This document shows positions 16,655 through 25,580 of a stretch of DNA of 64,000 nucleotides, one piece after another. A program made the position numbers and the translations under genes. Origin of the DNA: Hyphomicrobiales bacterium (GTDB lineage Bacteria; Pseudomonadota; Alphaproteobacteria; Rhizobiales; Rhizobiaceae); assembly GCA_900473175.1 (NCBI GenBank), contig UCKM01000010.1, positions 1-64,000 of the forward strand. Reading direction: 5' to 3'. The notes beneath the pieces are model-generated. The model did no database searches, was not told where the DNA came from, and saw only the letters and a list, made by a program, of their open reading frames with translations. Within the stretch, counting starts at the first letter, position 1; every line of letters starts with the position of its first letter.

Positions 16655-18058
16655 TTGCACGTGCGTGAAATACCATGGCTCGAGCCTGTCGATGTCGCCG
16701 AACGACTACGGTCACTGGGTGGCTTGAGCTTCCTTGATAGCGCCATGCGGCACGACACGCTTGGCCGCTATTCCTACGTAGGAGCGGATCCATTCGGCAA
16801 GCTGATCGTTCGGAACGGCGTGGCAAGCTGGAACGGCGAGACGATTGACGCGCCGCCGCTTGACGCCATCGCACATTGTCTCAACCGCTATCGGATGGAC
16901 GACAAGGATGGGCTCCCGCCGTTTCAGGGAGGTGCAATCGGTTTCTTCGCCTACGAATTTGGACGTTTACTCGAACGCCTGCCGCAACCTGACGCGCCAG
17001 CCCAAGGCTCGATGCCGGATGCAGCCTGGTATTTCTACGATGTAATATTTGCCTTCGATCATCAGGTACAACGCGCGTGGATGTTATCCTCCGGTTTTCC
17101 GGAGCAGAACAGTAATGCACGGCAGCAGCGCAGTGACGATCGGGCAGAATACTTCTGGAAGATTGTTCAAGCGAGCCCGGATCAGGGAAGATCCGACCTC
17201 AAGCACAATCAGAGAATCGCGAGGACATCTTGGCGGTCCAATTTCGACCGCGAGGCTTATATGGAGGCGGTCGCCAAGGTCGTGGAATACATCCTCGATG
17301 GCGATGTGTTCCAGGCGAACATCGCCCAGCGTTTCATCGCTGATCTACCGGATGGTTTTGATCGGTGGCGATTCTACAGGGCACTGCGTGAAAGAAACGC
17401 GGCGACATTTGCCGCCTATCTTGATCATGATGACATTGTTGTCGCCTCGAGTTCTCCAGAGCGCTTTCTTTCGGTCCGGAGCGATCAGGTCGAAACGAGA
17501 CCGATCAAGGGCACAGTGCCGCGATCTTCAGACCCGAATGAGGACAAGGCGTTGGCGGAAGTTCTTCTGAAATCGGAGAAGGATCGCGCGGAAAATTTGA
17601 TGATCGTGGATTTGATGCGCAACGACCTTTCTCGCGTCTGCCGCCCGCATTCAGTGCTCACGCCAGTGCTATGCGGTCTCGAGACGTATGCCAGCGTTCA
17701 TCACCTGGTCTCGGTAGTCACGGGGCGCCTCGCCGAGGGCAAATCACCGATGGATCTGATAGAGGCGGCATTCCCGGGCGGCTCGATCACCGGCGCGCCC
17801 AAACTGCGCGCGATGGAGATTATCACGGAGATCGAACGCGAGGCGCGCGGCATCTATTGCGGCTCAATCGGCTTCATGGGGTTCAATGGCAATTTTGACA
17901 GCAATATCGGCATCCGCACGGTGCTGTTTCAGGGCGACAAAGCCGTGTTCCAGGCAGGCGGCGGCATCACCGCATTGTCTGACCCTTCAGCCGAATATCA
18001 GGAAACGCTGGACAAGGCGGCGCGCATTTTCGCCGTGTTCGATCAGGGGCAGGCATAA
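16655..18058 (+). CDS. pabB: aminodeoxychorismate synthase component I
   Basis: About 467 residues of the chorismate-binding family. The motif RPIKGTVPR carries Lys at the position that separates PabB (PIKGT) from anthranilate synthase (PIAGT), and the rest of the active site is present (LMIVDLMRNDLSRVC, PGGSITGAPK, CGSIGFM). It forms 4-amino-4-deoxychorismate for folate with the PabA partner encoded next. AAGGAG at 16641-16646 is 8 bases before a TTG at 16655, the best-supported start; a TTG at 16634 and a GTG at 16661 are alternatives. The lyase gene pabC is not adjacent. Confidence 0.88.
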   Translation: MHVREIPWLEPVDVAERLRSLGGLSFLDSAMRHDTLGRYSYVGADPFGKLIVRNGVASWNGETIDAPPLDAIAHCLNRYRMDDKDGLPPFQGGAIGFFAYEFGRLLERLPQPDAPAQGSMPDAAWYFYDVIFAFDHQVQRAWMLSSGFPEQNSNARQQRSDDRAEYFWKIVQASPDQGRSDLKHNQRIARTSWRSNFDREAYMEAVAKVVEYILDGDVFQANIAQRFIADLPDGFDRWRFYRALRERNAATFAAYLDHDDIVVASSSPERFLSVRSDQVETRPIKGTVPRSSDPNEDKALAEVLLKSEKDRAENLMIVDLMRNDLSRVCRPHSVLTPVLCGLETYASVHHLVSVVTGRLAEGKSPMDLIEAAFPGGSITGAPKLRAMEIITEIEREARGIYCGSIGFMGFNGNFDSNIGIRTVLFQGDKAVFQAGGGITALSDPSAEYQETLDKAARIFAVFDQGQA

Positions 18059-18648
18059 TGATCCTGATCATCGATAACTACGATTCGTTTGTGTTCACGG
18101 TCGCACGTTATTTCGCCGAGCTCGGCGTCGAAACGCTTGTTATCCGTAACGATGCCATCTCAGTTGCCGAAGTGAAGGCCTTGGCGCCGGAAGCAATCGT
18201 CTTGTCGCCCGGGCCATGCGGACCGCAGCAAGCAGGGCAATCCATGAACATCATCAAAGCCCTGAGCGGTCACGTCCCCATCCTTGGCATCTGTCTTGGC
18301 CACCAATGCATAGGTGAGGTGTTCGGCGGAAAGGTTGCGCGGGCACACGAACCGATGCACGGCCGTTCCTCGGCAATCGACCATGATGGAAGCGGTGTCT
18401 TCAAAGGACTGCCAAGCCCGTTCAAGGCAGGCCGGTACCATTCGCTTATAGTCGAGGCTGTCAACGAAAACAGCGATCTCCATGTCACTGCGCGATCCGA
18501 GATCGGGGAGGTCATGGGCCTCGCTCACAGGCTCCATCCTACCTACGGCGTTCAGTTCCACCCAGAATCCGTACTGACAGAATATGGTCACGCCATGCTT
18601 GGCAACTTTCTGCGGCTTTCCCGCCAGTTCCATCGTCAGGAGAATTAG
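18058..18648 (+). CDS. pabA: aminodeoxychorismate synthase component II (glutamine amidotransferase)
   Basis: A 196-residue class-I glutamine amidotransferase. Catalytic Cys79 is in LGICLGHQ and the His168/Glu170 pair is in VQFHPES. It supplies ammonia to PabB. The start overlaps the pabB stop by one base (TAATG), implying translational coupling. Such a subunit can serve anthranilate synthase as well, but the PIKGT signature of its partner favours p-aminobenzoate. The 158 bases to the next gene contain no feature I can support. Confidence 0.88.
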   Translation: MILIIDNYDSFVFTVARYFAELGVETLVIRNDAISVAEVKALAPEAIVLSPGPCGPQQAGQSMNIIKALSGHVPILGICLGHQCIGEVFGGKVARAHEPMHGRSSAIDHDGSGVFKGLPSPFKAGRYHSLIVEAVNENSDLHVTARSEIGEVMGLAHRLHPTYGVQFHPESVLTEYGHAMLGNFLRLSRQFHRQEN

Positions 18649-18806
18649 CGACAGCCAAAGGCCCGCGCCGCAATTTTCGCCTCTTTGTTCGATATTGCTG
18701 TTGGCCCGGGAAGCGATGATCCGCTACACACGCAGGTGAACGTTGCCGGACGCCGTCCGACGCTAATCAACCAACAATCCGTAAAGCAACACGCAGGAGA
18801 CCGACC

Positions 18807-20255
18807 ATGCTTCGCAAGACCGATTTCTATATCAATGGAAAGTGGATAGCTCCGGCGGTGGCAAAAGAGCTGGAGGTGATCAACCCGGCCGACGAGCAGG
18901 CTTTTGCGTTGATTTCACTCGGTTCTGCCGCAGACGTCGACAAGGCCGTTTCTGCTGCTCGCAAGGCTTTTGTCACCTGGAGTATCACAAATCGAGAAGA
19001 GCGTCTGGCTTGGCTGGAGCGGCTTCTCGCCGTCTATGAGACCCGCATCTCGGACATGGCTACGGCGATCTCGTCGGAAATGGGCGCTCCCATCAAGATG
19101 GCGCTGGACGAACAGGCAGCATCCGGAACCGCGCATATCAAGGCGTTCATCCGCGCGCTGAAGAACTTCGAATTCGAGCGCCCGCTTGATGCGCGCAATA
19201 CGACCTCGCGCATCGTTTACGAGCCGATAGGCGTTTGCGGCCTGATTACGCCATGGAACTGGCCGATGAACCAGGTGGTGTTGAAGGTTGTTCCCGCGAT
19301 TGCCGCGGGTTGCACGGTGATCCTCAAGCCGTCAGAAATCGCTCCGATCTCGTCCATCATTTTTGCCGAGATGATCGACGCTTCGCAGTTGCCTGCTGGT
19401 GTTTTCAATCTCGTCAATGGCGACGGCCCGACGGTGGGCGAGGCGATGTCGCGCCACCCCGGCATTGATATGATGTCCTTTACCGGATCGACGCGTGCTG
19501 GCGTCGCGGTCACAAAAGCCGCAGCTGAAACCGTCAAACGGGTTTCGCTCGAGCTTGGCGGCAAATCGCCGAACATCGTCTTTGCCGATGCCGACGTTGA
19601 AGCTGCGGTAAAGCGCGGCGTTGCGCATGTGTTCAATAACACCGGCCAATCCTGCAATGCGCCAACGCGCATGCTCGTGGAACGCTCTGTTTACAACAAG
19701 GCAACCGAAGTAGCAGCAGCAACTGCCGCGGCGACGAAGGTAGGCGACCCGGCCCATGACGGTGACCACATGGGCCCGCTCGTCTCCGAACTCCAATTCA
19801 ACAAGGTGCAGGGTCTGATCGAACAGGGCATCAAGGAAGGGGCGCGTCTCATCGCGGGTGGCACGGGACGCCCTGAAGGCTTCAATCGCGGCTATTACGT
19901 GCGCCCGACCGTGTTCGCGGACGTCAACAATGACATGACAATAGCGCGAGAGGAGATTTTCGGGCCGGTCCTCGCCATGATCCCGTTCGACACCGAGGAG
20001 GAAGCCGTGGAGATCGCCAACGATACCCCGTATGGCCTTGCCGCCTACATCCAATCCGGCGACCGTGAGCGTATCAAGCGCGTCGCCAAGCAGCTCCGTG
20101 CAGGGATGGTGCGTGTCAACGGTGCGTCGCACGCCGCAGACGCACCCTTCGGCGGCTACAAGCAATCCGGAATTGGACGCGAAGGCGGCCATTGGGGCCT
20201 CGAGGATTTCCTCGAGGTGAAGGCAATCAGCGGATGGGAAGATAGCGCAACCTGA
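18807..20255 (+). CDS. NAD(P)-dependent aldehyde dehydrogenase
   Basis: A 482-residue aldehyde dehydrogenase of normal length. Landmarks: ITPWNWPMNQ (cofactor pocket), FTGSTRAG, LELGGKSPN with the general-base Glu, and NNTGQSCNAPTR with the catalytic Cys, ending in the usual GGYKQSGIGREGG. AGGAG lies 9 bases before the ATG. Substrate cannot be told; it is a stand-alone gene ended by a strong hairpin and is not in the betaine operons, so a betaine-aldehyde role is not supported. Confidence 0.87.
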   Translation: MLRKTDFYINGKWIAPAVAKELEVINPADEQAFALISLGSAADVDKAVSAARKAFVTWSITNREERLAWLERLLAVYETRISDMATAISSEMGAPIKMALDEQAASGTAHIKAFIRALKNFEFERPLDARNTTSRIVYEPIGVCGLITPWNWPMNQVVLKVVPAIAAGCTVILKPSEIAPISSIIFAEMIDASQLPAGVFNLVNGDGPTVGEAMSRHPGIDMMSFTGSTRAGVAVTKAAAETVKRVSLELGGKSPNIVFADADVEAAVKRGVAHVFNNTGQSCNAPTRMLVERSVYNKATEVAAATAAATKVGDPAHDGDHMGPLVSELQFNKVQGLIEQGIKEGARLIAGGTGRPEGFNRGYYVRPTVFADVNNDMTIAREEIFGPVLAMIPFDTEEEAVEIANDTPYGLAAYIQSGDRERIKRVAKQLRAGMVRVNGASHAADAPFGGYKQSGIGREGGHWGLEDFLEVKAISGWEDSAT

Positions 20256-20264
20256 AAATACGGG

Positions 20265-20302
20265 CAAAGCACGTCCTACGGTTCCCTTTGGACGTGCTTT
20301 GC
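20265..20302 (+). terminator. Rho-independent terminator after the aldehyde dehydrogenase
   Basis: GCAAAGCACGTCC (20265-20277) pairs perfectly over 13 bases with GGACGTGCTTTGC (20290-20302), followed by TTTAA. The stem lies 10 bases after the aldehyde dehydrogenase stop. Confidence 0.75.
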
Positions 20303-20347
20303 TTTAACTGACCTTAAGTGTTTGTCAGGAAGACAGGTGCGGACAGA

Positions 20348-21760
20348 ATGGACGATCTAGAGACCCTACCGGAATCCGCACGCGAGGAGCAGGGCGCCGA
20401 TATTTACGGCGAGGACGGGGCTGTCCGCACGTCCTATCTGGCTCGGGTCGGAGCAGCCATCGCCGATCGCGATGTGCTCTACCTCCGATCCCATGTCGGC
20501 AAGCTGCATCAGTCTGAGCTCGGCCACCTGCTCGAAGCCCTCCAATCCGATCAACGTGCCGCGCTTATCGAACTGCTCGGCGACGAATTCGACTTTGCAT
20601 CGCTCACGGAGGTGGACGAGGCCGTCCGCCTTGAAATTGTCGACGCGATGCCAAACGAGCAGATCGCCGAGGCGGTTCAAGACCTCGACTCGGACGACGC
20701 CGTCTACATCCTTGAAGATCTCGATCAGGAAGACCGTGACGAGATTCTGGCGCAGCTGCCCTTCACCGAGCGCGTGCGCCTGCGCCGTTCCCTCGGCTAT
20801 CCGGAAGAGACGGCCGGCCGGCGCATGCAGACTGAGTTCGTCGCGGTTCCGCCGTTCTGGACCGTCGGTCAAACCATCGACTACATGCGCGACAATGATG
20901 ATCTACCCGAATCTTTCTCGCAGATCTTCGTTATCGACCCGATGTTCCGGCTCTTGGGCGCCATCGATCTCGATCGCATCCTGCGGACGCGGCGCGACAT
21001 CAAGATCGAAGATATCATGCATGAAACGCGTCATGCCATTCCGGCGACGATGGATCAGGAAGAAGCGGCGCAAATCTTCGAACAGTATGATCTGCTTTCC
21101 GCCGCCGTCGTCGATGAGAATGATCGGCTGGTCGGCGTCCTGACAATCGAGAACATCGTCGACGTCATCCAGGAAGAAGCCGAGGAGGACATCATGCGTC
21201 TCGGCGGCGTCGGCGACGAAGAGCTTTCGGACTCGGTCGCTTCGACATCGCGCTCACGCGTTCCGTGGCTGGTCGTGAACCTTTTCACCGCCATTCTGTC
21301 GGCCTCCGTGATAGGGCTCTTCGACGCAACAATTCAGCAAATGGTCGCGCTAGCCGTCCTGATGCCGATCGTCGCCTCCATGGGCGGCAATGCAGGCACC
21401 CAGACAATGACGGTCACCGTCCGGGCACTCGCAACACGCGACATGGACATCTACAATGCTGGCCGCATCATTCGCCGCGAAGCATCGGTCGGCCTCATCA
21501 ACGGGGTAGTCTTCGCCATCCTCATCGGCCTTGTTGCGGGTTTTTGGTTTGGCCATGCCAATCTTGGCGGAATTATAGCCGCCGCAATGATCATAAACAT
21601 GCTGGCAGCGGCCTTGGGTGGGATATTGATTCCGTTGCTGTTGCACAGGATTGGTGCTGACCCCGCGATTGCCTCGGCGGTGTTTGTTACCACTGTAACG
21701 GATGTCGTCGGCTTCTCGTCGTTCCTTGGACTTGCCACATGGTGGTTTGGCTTTAGATAA
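20348..21760 (+). CDS. mgtE: MgtE-type magnesium transporter
   Basis: A 470-residue MgtE protein: N-terminal helical MgtE_N domain (about 30-140), two CBS domains (about 140-270) and about five transmembrane helices from LVVNLFTAILSASVIGLF to the C-terminus. ASMGGNAGTQTMTV is the pore signature. MgtE channels carry Mg2+ and are gated by Mg2+ binding to the cytoplasmic CBS/N domains. I prefer the ATG at 20348; the longer frame starts with GTG at 20318 inside the leader. No Mg riboswitch is evident in the short upstream gap. Confidence 0.93.
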   Translation: MDDLETLPESAREEQGADIYGEDGAVRTSYLARVGAAIADRDVLYLRSHVGKLHQSELGHLLEALQSDQRAALIELLGDEFDFASLTEVDEAVRLEIVDAMPNEQIAEAVQDLDSDDAVYILEDLDQEDRDEILAQLPFTERVRLRRSLGYPEETAGRRMQTEFVAVPPFWTVGQTIDYMRDNDDLPESFSQIFVIDPMFRLLGAIDLDRILRTRRDIKIEDIMHETRHAIPATMDQEEAAQIFEQYDLLSAAVVDENDRLVGVLTIENIVDVIQEEAEEDIMRLGGVGDEELSDSVASTSRSRVPWLVVNLFTAILSASVIGLFDATIQQMVALAVLMPIVASMGGNAGTQTMTVTVRALATRDMDIYNAGRIIRREASVGLINGVVFAILIGLVAGFWFGHANLGGIIAAAMIINMLAAALGGILIPLLLHRIGADPAIASAVFVTTVTDVVGFSSFLGLATWWFGFR

Positions 21761-21887
21761 CAGACACTTATCACGCCTACGAACGAAAGTTCACAACCAA
21801 ATACAAACGTCTAATTGACTTTTACGTAATTGCGTGGGCAAAACATTCAATCGATGTAATGTGGGGGAACGCACAATAGTGTCAGCC

Positions 21888-22274
21888 ATGCGGGAATACT
21901 ACTCCATCACCGAATTGACGCGTGAGTTTGGTGTTTCGACACGTACATTGCGCTTCTATGAGGATGAGGGCCTGATCCACCCGGTGCGGCGCGGGCGGAC
22001 ACGGCTGTTTCGACCCTCGGATCGGCATCTGCTGAAGCAAATCCTGCGCGGCAAGCGCCTCGGCTTCTCCATAGCGGAAATTCACGAAATCGTTCAGATG
22101 TATCGCGAACCGCCAGGGGAGATGGGGCAATTGCATCTCCTGATGAAGCGGGTCGAAGAAAAGCGTGCTGATCTGCGCCAAAAGCGCCGCGACATCGAGG
22201 AAACGTTGACGGAACTCGACCAGGTCGAAGAAGCTTGCATCGAGCGTCTGGCCGAACTCGGCGTCAATACCTGA
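21888..22274 (+). CDS. MerR-family transcriptional regulator
   Basis: A 128-residue MerR protein: winged helix YSITELTREFGVSTRTLRFY at the N-terminus, then EDEGLIHPVRRGRTRLF, and a C-terminal coiled coil rich in Glu/Lys/Arg (MKRVEEKRADLRQKRRD). It lacks the metal-binding cysteines of CueR or MerR. It resembles LiuR-like regulators of branched-chain acid catabolism, but no such genes are adjacent. A GTG at 21879 is an alternative start and lies closer to the upstream GGGGGAA. Confidence 0.85.
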   Translation: MREYYSITELTREFGVSTRTLRFYEDEGLIHPVRRGRTRLFRPSDRHLLKQILRGKRLGFSIAEIHEIVQMYREPPGEMGQLHLLMKRVEEKRADLRQKRRDIEETLTELDQVEEACIERLAELGVNT

Positions 22275-22278
22275 CGAA

Positions 22279-23250
22279 TTATTGAGGCACACTCTGCTCA
22301 GTGCAGAGCCCGGCGATCTCCTGCATTTCGGGATCATTCTGATCGCGCCGCCCAGCGAAGGCATCGTCAAAAACGCCGCGTGTCTTGCTTTGACTGATGA
22401 CGCAATCGCAAAACCTTTCGCAGAACGCCGTTTCATTATCGATCTCGCAGCTCCGGACACAGGCCTGGCCGAAGATTTCCTCGGGCGGCGTCACAGCAGG
22501 CGGCAACACATGCGCGATCAGAAAAACGCAGCTGATAAGCAATGGCTGATGGATCAGGTAGAAGGCGAGGCTGTGCCTGCCGATAAATCGCAACGCGCGA
22601 TCGAGCCATGATGGTACAATGTTGCCGGCCAACAGTTGCATCGCGCCGAACTGGTGCATGAGTTTTGCCAAAGCCATGCCGGCAAGAACGGCGCCGAACC
22701 ATGGGAAGATCGGTACGTAATCGTTTGACCGGACGATGATTTCGGAAAGCCCGAGCGGCCAGAATACGGGCGCATCGAATGCAGGTGCAATCAGGTAGTG
22801 CGGTGCTGCAATGACGGCGACGGCGGCAATCGCGATCACCATTGCTGGCAGTCTCAGGAACAGAAGCCCCAGGCCGCTTGCGACGGCGATCTCATGCAGA
22901 ATTCCGAAGAAGACGAAACTTTCGGGTGTGGCAAACCAGGTTACGAGGGTGATCACCATCGCTGCAACGATGACTTGAGCCAGACGCACGCCGAAAGGCC
23001 GCCATCGGATCCCCCGTCCATGCGCCAAAACCAGGCTGAAGCCCACCAGTACGAGAAATGTCGACGCGATGATGCGGGCGTAGAGTTTCCACGGGCCCTG
23101 TCCTGTGGTTCCGGGCTCAAGGTAGCCAAAGAACTCAAAATCCCAGCCCGTGTGATAGGTCGCCATTGCGACGAGGGCGACCCCGCGCAAGACATCCAGT
23201 TTGCCAAGGCGTTGCTTTGCAGGAGGATTTGAAATTTCGGCTTGGAGCAT
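22279..23250 (-). CDS. DUF1624 membrane protein (heparan-alpha-glucosaminide N-acetyltransferase-like)
   Basis: A 323-residue integral membrane protein with roughly eight hydrophobic helices. The N-terminal RLGKLDVLRGVALVAMATYH and the loop VPIFPWFGAVLAG are DUF1624/acyltransferase-3-like signatures, with a conserved His near the first helix. The family is thought to transfer acyl groups across the membrane; the substrate is unknown. After the last helix comes an unusual cysteine-rich tail: Cys264, 268, 277, 281, 283 and 316. It is convergent with the MerR gene, with 4 bases between stops. Confidence 0.8.
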   Translation of the reverse strand: MLQAEISNPPAKQRLGKLDVLRGVALVAMATYHTGWDFEFFGYLEPGTTGQGPWKLYARIIASTFLVLVGFSLVLAHGRGIRWRPFGVRLAQVIVAAMVITLVTWFATPESFVFFGILHEIAVASGLGLLFLRLPAMVIAIAAVAVIAAPHYLIAPAFDAPVFWPLGLSEIIVRSNDYVPIFPWFGAVLAGMALAKLMHQFGAMQLLAGNIVPSWLDRALRFIGRHSLAFYLIHQPLLISCVFLIAHVLPPAVTPPEEIFGQACVRSCEIDNETAFCERFCDCVISQSKTRGVFDDAFAGRRDQNDPEMQEIAGLCTEQSVPQ

Positions 23251-23442
23251 GTGGCGAAGTCTCGTGTCGTGTGATAGTTCCGAAGCTAGGCGACATGGAG
23301 ATCAAAATCCATAAGCTTTCATTGAATGCCACCGACGATTTTTATTACTTATTTCAACGGTTTCCATGAAACGGACATATTATGTCGCTCCATCGACGGC
23401 TGTCGCGAGTGGCCTCTGAAACTCTCGGACACACTCGAATCA

Positions 23443-24663
23443 ATGCCTCCGCAGTCCCACCCAATGATCAGTCAGGTTCGCCATCCCATCTGGATTACCA
23501 CGGCCAAGCGTCCGACAGCGCGGGTGTTTGCGATCCTGTTCGGCATCGAATCGATGGCGCGGGCGATCATCACCAGCGTGGTGCCGATCCAGACCTACGA
23601 TCTGATGCAGAGCGAACGAGGCGTCAGCATTCTCTACACCTGCATGTCGTTGCTCGGACTGATCTCGACACTGTCGATCCCGCTACTGATTGTTCGAATT
23701 CCGCGTCGTTGGGTTTATACGGCAGGCGTCACGTCCCTGATGCTCGGATGCATCGCCTTTGCGCTCGATACTTTACCCGGGCAGGCGCTCGGCCTTTTCC
23801 TGCGGACCTTCGGTGCCGGCACACTGTCGATCACGCTCAGCCTCTACATCATGGATCATATCAAGAAGGGCGAGCTGGTTCGCGCCGAATCCGTCCGCAT
23901 GGCAACGGCCACCTTTGCATGGACCGCTGGCCCCTTCCTGGGCGTCTTTCTTTATACCCATGTCGGAATGGTCGCACCGTTTCTCCTGTCGATCGGCTTC
24001 TCGCTGCTGCTGCTCACGCTATTCTGGTATTTCCGCCTCAGCGATAATCCGGCGCTGCAAAAGGGGCCCAGCCGACCTGCAAACCCGATTGCCAATGTGC
24101 GTCGCTTCGTCGTGCAACCGCGGCTTCGCCTCGCCTGGCTGATCGCCTTTTCGCGTTCCTGCTACTGGAGCACATTCTTCGTCTACGGCCCTATCCTGAT
24201 GGTTGCGACGGGGCAGGGAACGCTTGCGGGCGGTCTTCTCGTTTCACTTGGCAATCTGTTCCTGCTCGGCTCGATATTTTGGGGCAAGGTTGGCATGTCC
24301 AAGGGCCTTACCCGCACCATCTCCGGCGTGTTTGTGCTGCTCGCCGTGGCACTGATCGGGGCAGGGCTTGCAGGTGAAAGTTTCCCGATGATTGCTGCGA
24401 TCATGCTGCTGGTCGGGGCGTTCTTCTGTGTCGCAATCGATACGCTTGGATCTGCAACCTTCATTCGCGCCGTTCATCCGCATGAGCGGGCCCAGATGAC
24501 CGCGGTGTATCGAACCTATCTCGATTTTTCCGAGATATTGCCGGCGTTCTGTTATTCGATCATCCTGACTTTCTTCCACCTCGGCGCGATTTTCATTGCT
24601 CTGGCCGGACTGATGATCTTTACCGCAATCTTCGTATGGCGATATCTGCCGCGGGGCCTATAG
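23443..24663 (+). CDS. MFS transporter
   Basis: About 406 residues with some twelve hydrophobic segments, ending in IFTAIFVWRYLPRGL. The first helix region (RVFAILFGIESMARAIITSV) and the loop between helices 2 and 3 fit the major facilitator superfamily. Substrate is not evident. The start is uncertain: 23443 or 23464 would give family-like N-termini, while the longer frame from 23326 adds about 40 residues rich in polar and odd residues. Its stop overlaps the convergent DUF599 gene by six bases. Confidence 0.8.
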   Translation: MPPQSHPMISQVRHPIWITTAKRPTARVFAILFGIESMARAIITSVVPIQTYDLMQSERGVSILYTCMSLLGLISTLSIPLLIVRIPRRWVYTAGVTSLMLGCIAFALDTLPGQALGLFLRTFGAGTLSITLSLYIMDHIKKGELVRAESVRMATATFAWTAGPFLGVFLYTHVGMVAPFLLSIGFSLLLLTLFWYFRLSDNPALQKGPSRPANPIANVRRFVVQPRLRLAWLIAFSRSCYWSTFFVYGPILMVATGQGTLAGGLLVSLGNLFLLGSIFWGKVGMSKGLTRTISGVFVLLAVALIGAGLAGESFPMIAAIMLLVGAFFCVAIDTLGSATFIRAVHPHERAQMTAVYRTYLDFSEILPAFCYSIILTFFHLGAIFIALAGLMIFTAIFVWRYLPRGL

Positions 24664-25377
24664 CCCACCGCTGACGCCGTTGCGCATCAACACCTCGCGC
24701 GCCGTCGAGAAGAATTGACGGCGCAGGAGAACGATCGCAACCAGCGTGGTGGTGATCATGAACAGCAGCGGATGGAGGAACCATCCAAGATAGCCGATGG
24801 AGAAGAAGATACCGCGCAATCCACTGTTGAAGTGTTGGCCCGCCTGAATGTTGATGCCGGCAGCGCGACTGATGCTGGCAATGACGAGTGGGTCGTCCGG
24901 TCCTCTGTCGCGGGCCATCGGAACGCCGCCAATCAGGATCGAACAATAGTTGAAGAGACGATACGACCAGGCGAATTTGAAGAACGCGTAGGCAAACAGG
25001 ACGAGGAGCCCGAGTATCTTGGTTTCGAACAGCTCCTGCGTCGTGTCGCCGAGGAACGGCAGGTCGTGAAAGAGCGTCAATACGCGGCCGGAAGAGTTCA
25101 GAAGGCCGAAACAACCGCCGATCGCCAGAATCGACGTGGACGCAAAGAAGCCCGTGCCCTGTTGCAGCCCGATCATGATGCTGGTGTCGATCATGCGCAG
25201 TTCGCGCGTCGCCATTGTCGCCATCCACTGGCGCCTCGCCTCGTTCATTTCGTAGGTGAGCGATTTTCTTCCGGCAAAACCATTGGCGGTCGTGTGGGAA
25301 TAGAGGACCCAAACGGCGAAGAAATAGACAAGTCCAAGAACGTCCAGCCAGTAGGTTGTGGTCGCAGCAGGTTCCAT
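24658..25377 (-). CDS. DUF599 membrane protein
   Basis: A 239-residue protein with about four to five hydrophobic helices, including VLGLVYFFAVWVLYSH near the N-terminus and LLFMITTTLVAIVLL near the C-terminus. The pattern and the central SYRLFNYCSILIGG match the DUF599 family, whose function is unknown. It converges on the MFS gene. A second overlapping minus-strand frame in this span is a shadow. Confidence 0.8.
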   Translation of the reverse strand: MEPAATTTYWLDVLGLVYFFAVWVLYSHTTANGFAGRKSLTYEMNEARRQWMATMATRELRMIDTSIMIGLQQGTGFFASTSILAIGGCFGLLNSSGRVLTLFHDLPFLGDTTQELFETKILGLLVLFAYAFFKFAWSYRLFNYCSILIGGVPMARDRGPDDPLVIASISRAAGINIQAGQHFNSGLRGIFFSIGYLGWFLHPLLFMITTTLVAIVLLRRQFFSTAREVLMRNGVSGGL

Positions 25378-25461
25378 TTCGTCTCTCGATCACGCATCAG
25401 CAACATATGTGAATGTACGGCAATTGCGTACGTTGGCAATCATTGGCAAACACGTTTTCCT

Positions 25462-25489
25462 TTGACTTCTGGTACGGCTTACCTATGTC
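25462..25489 (+). promoter_or_regulatory. candidate sigma-70-type promoter for sdaA
   Basis: TTGACT (25462-25467) is followed after 16 bases by TATGTC (25484-25489), a fair match to the vegetative promoter pattern, about 90 bases before the sdaA start. TATAAA at 25491 is a less well spaced alternative. Read by eye only. Confidence 0.35.
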
Positions 25490-25580
25490 GTATAAACACA
25501 AGGCAAGGTCGGTGGCTGGCTGCGGCAATTGCCTGCAACCGTCCATTATGGCTCGTCCGTTTCACTCGCAAAGGTAGCGC

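Noticed and set aside
18807-20255. Betaine-aldehyde dehydrogenase call for the aldehyde dehydrogenase
   Set aside because: No choline dehydrogenase, betI or betaine transporter is adjacent; motifs do not fix substrate, so only the family is claimed.
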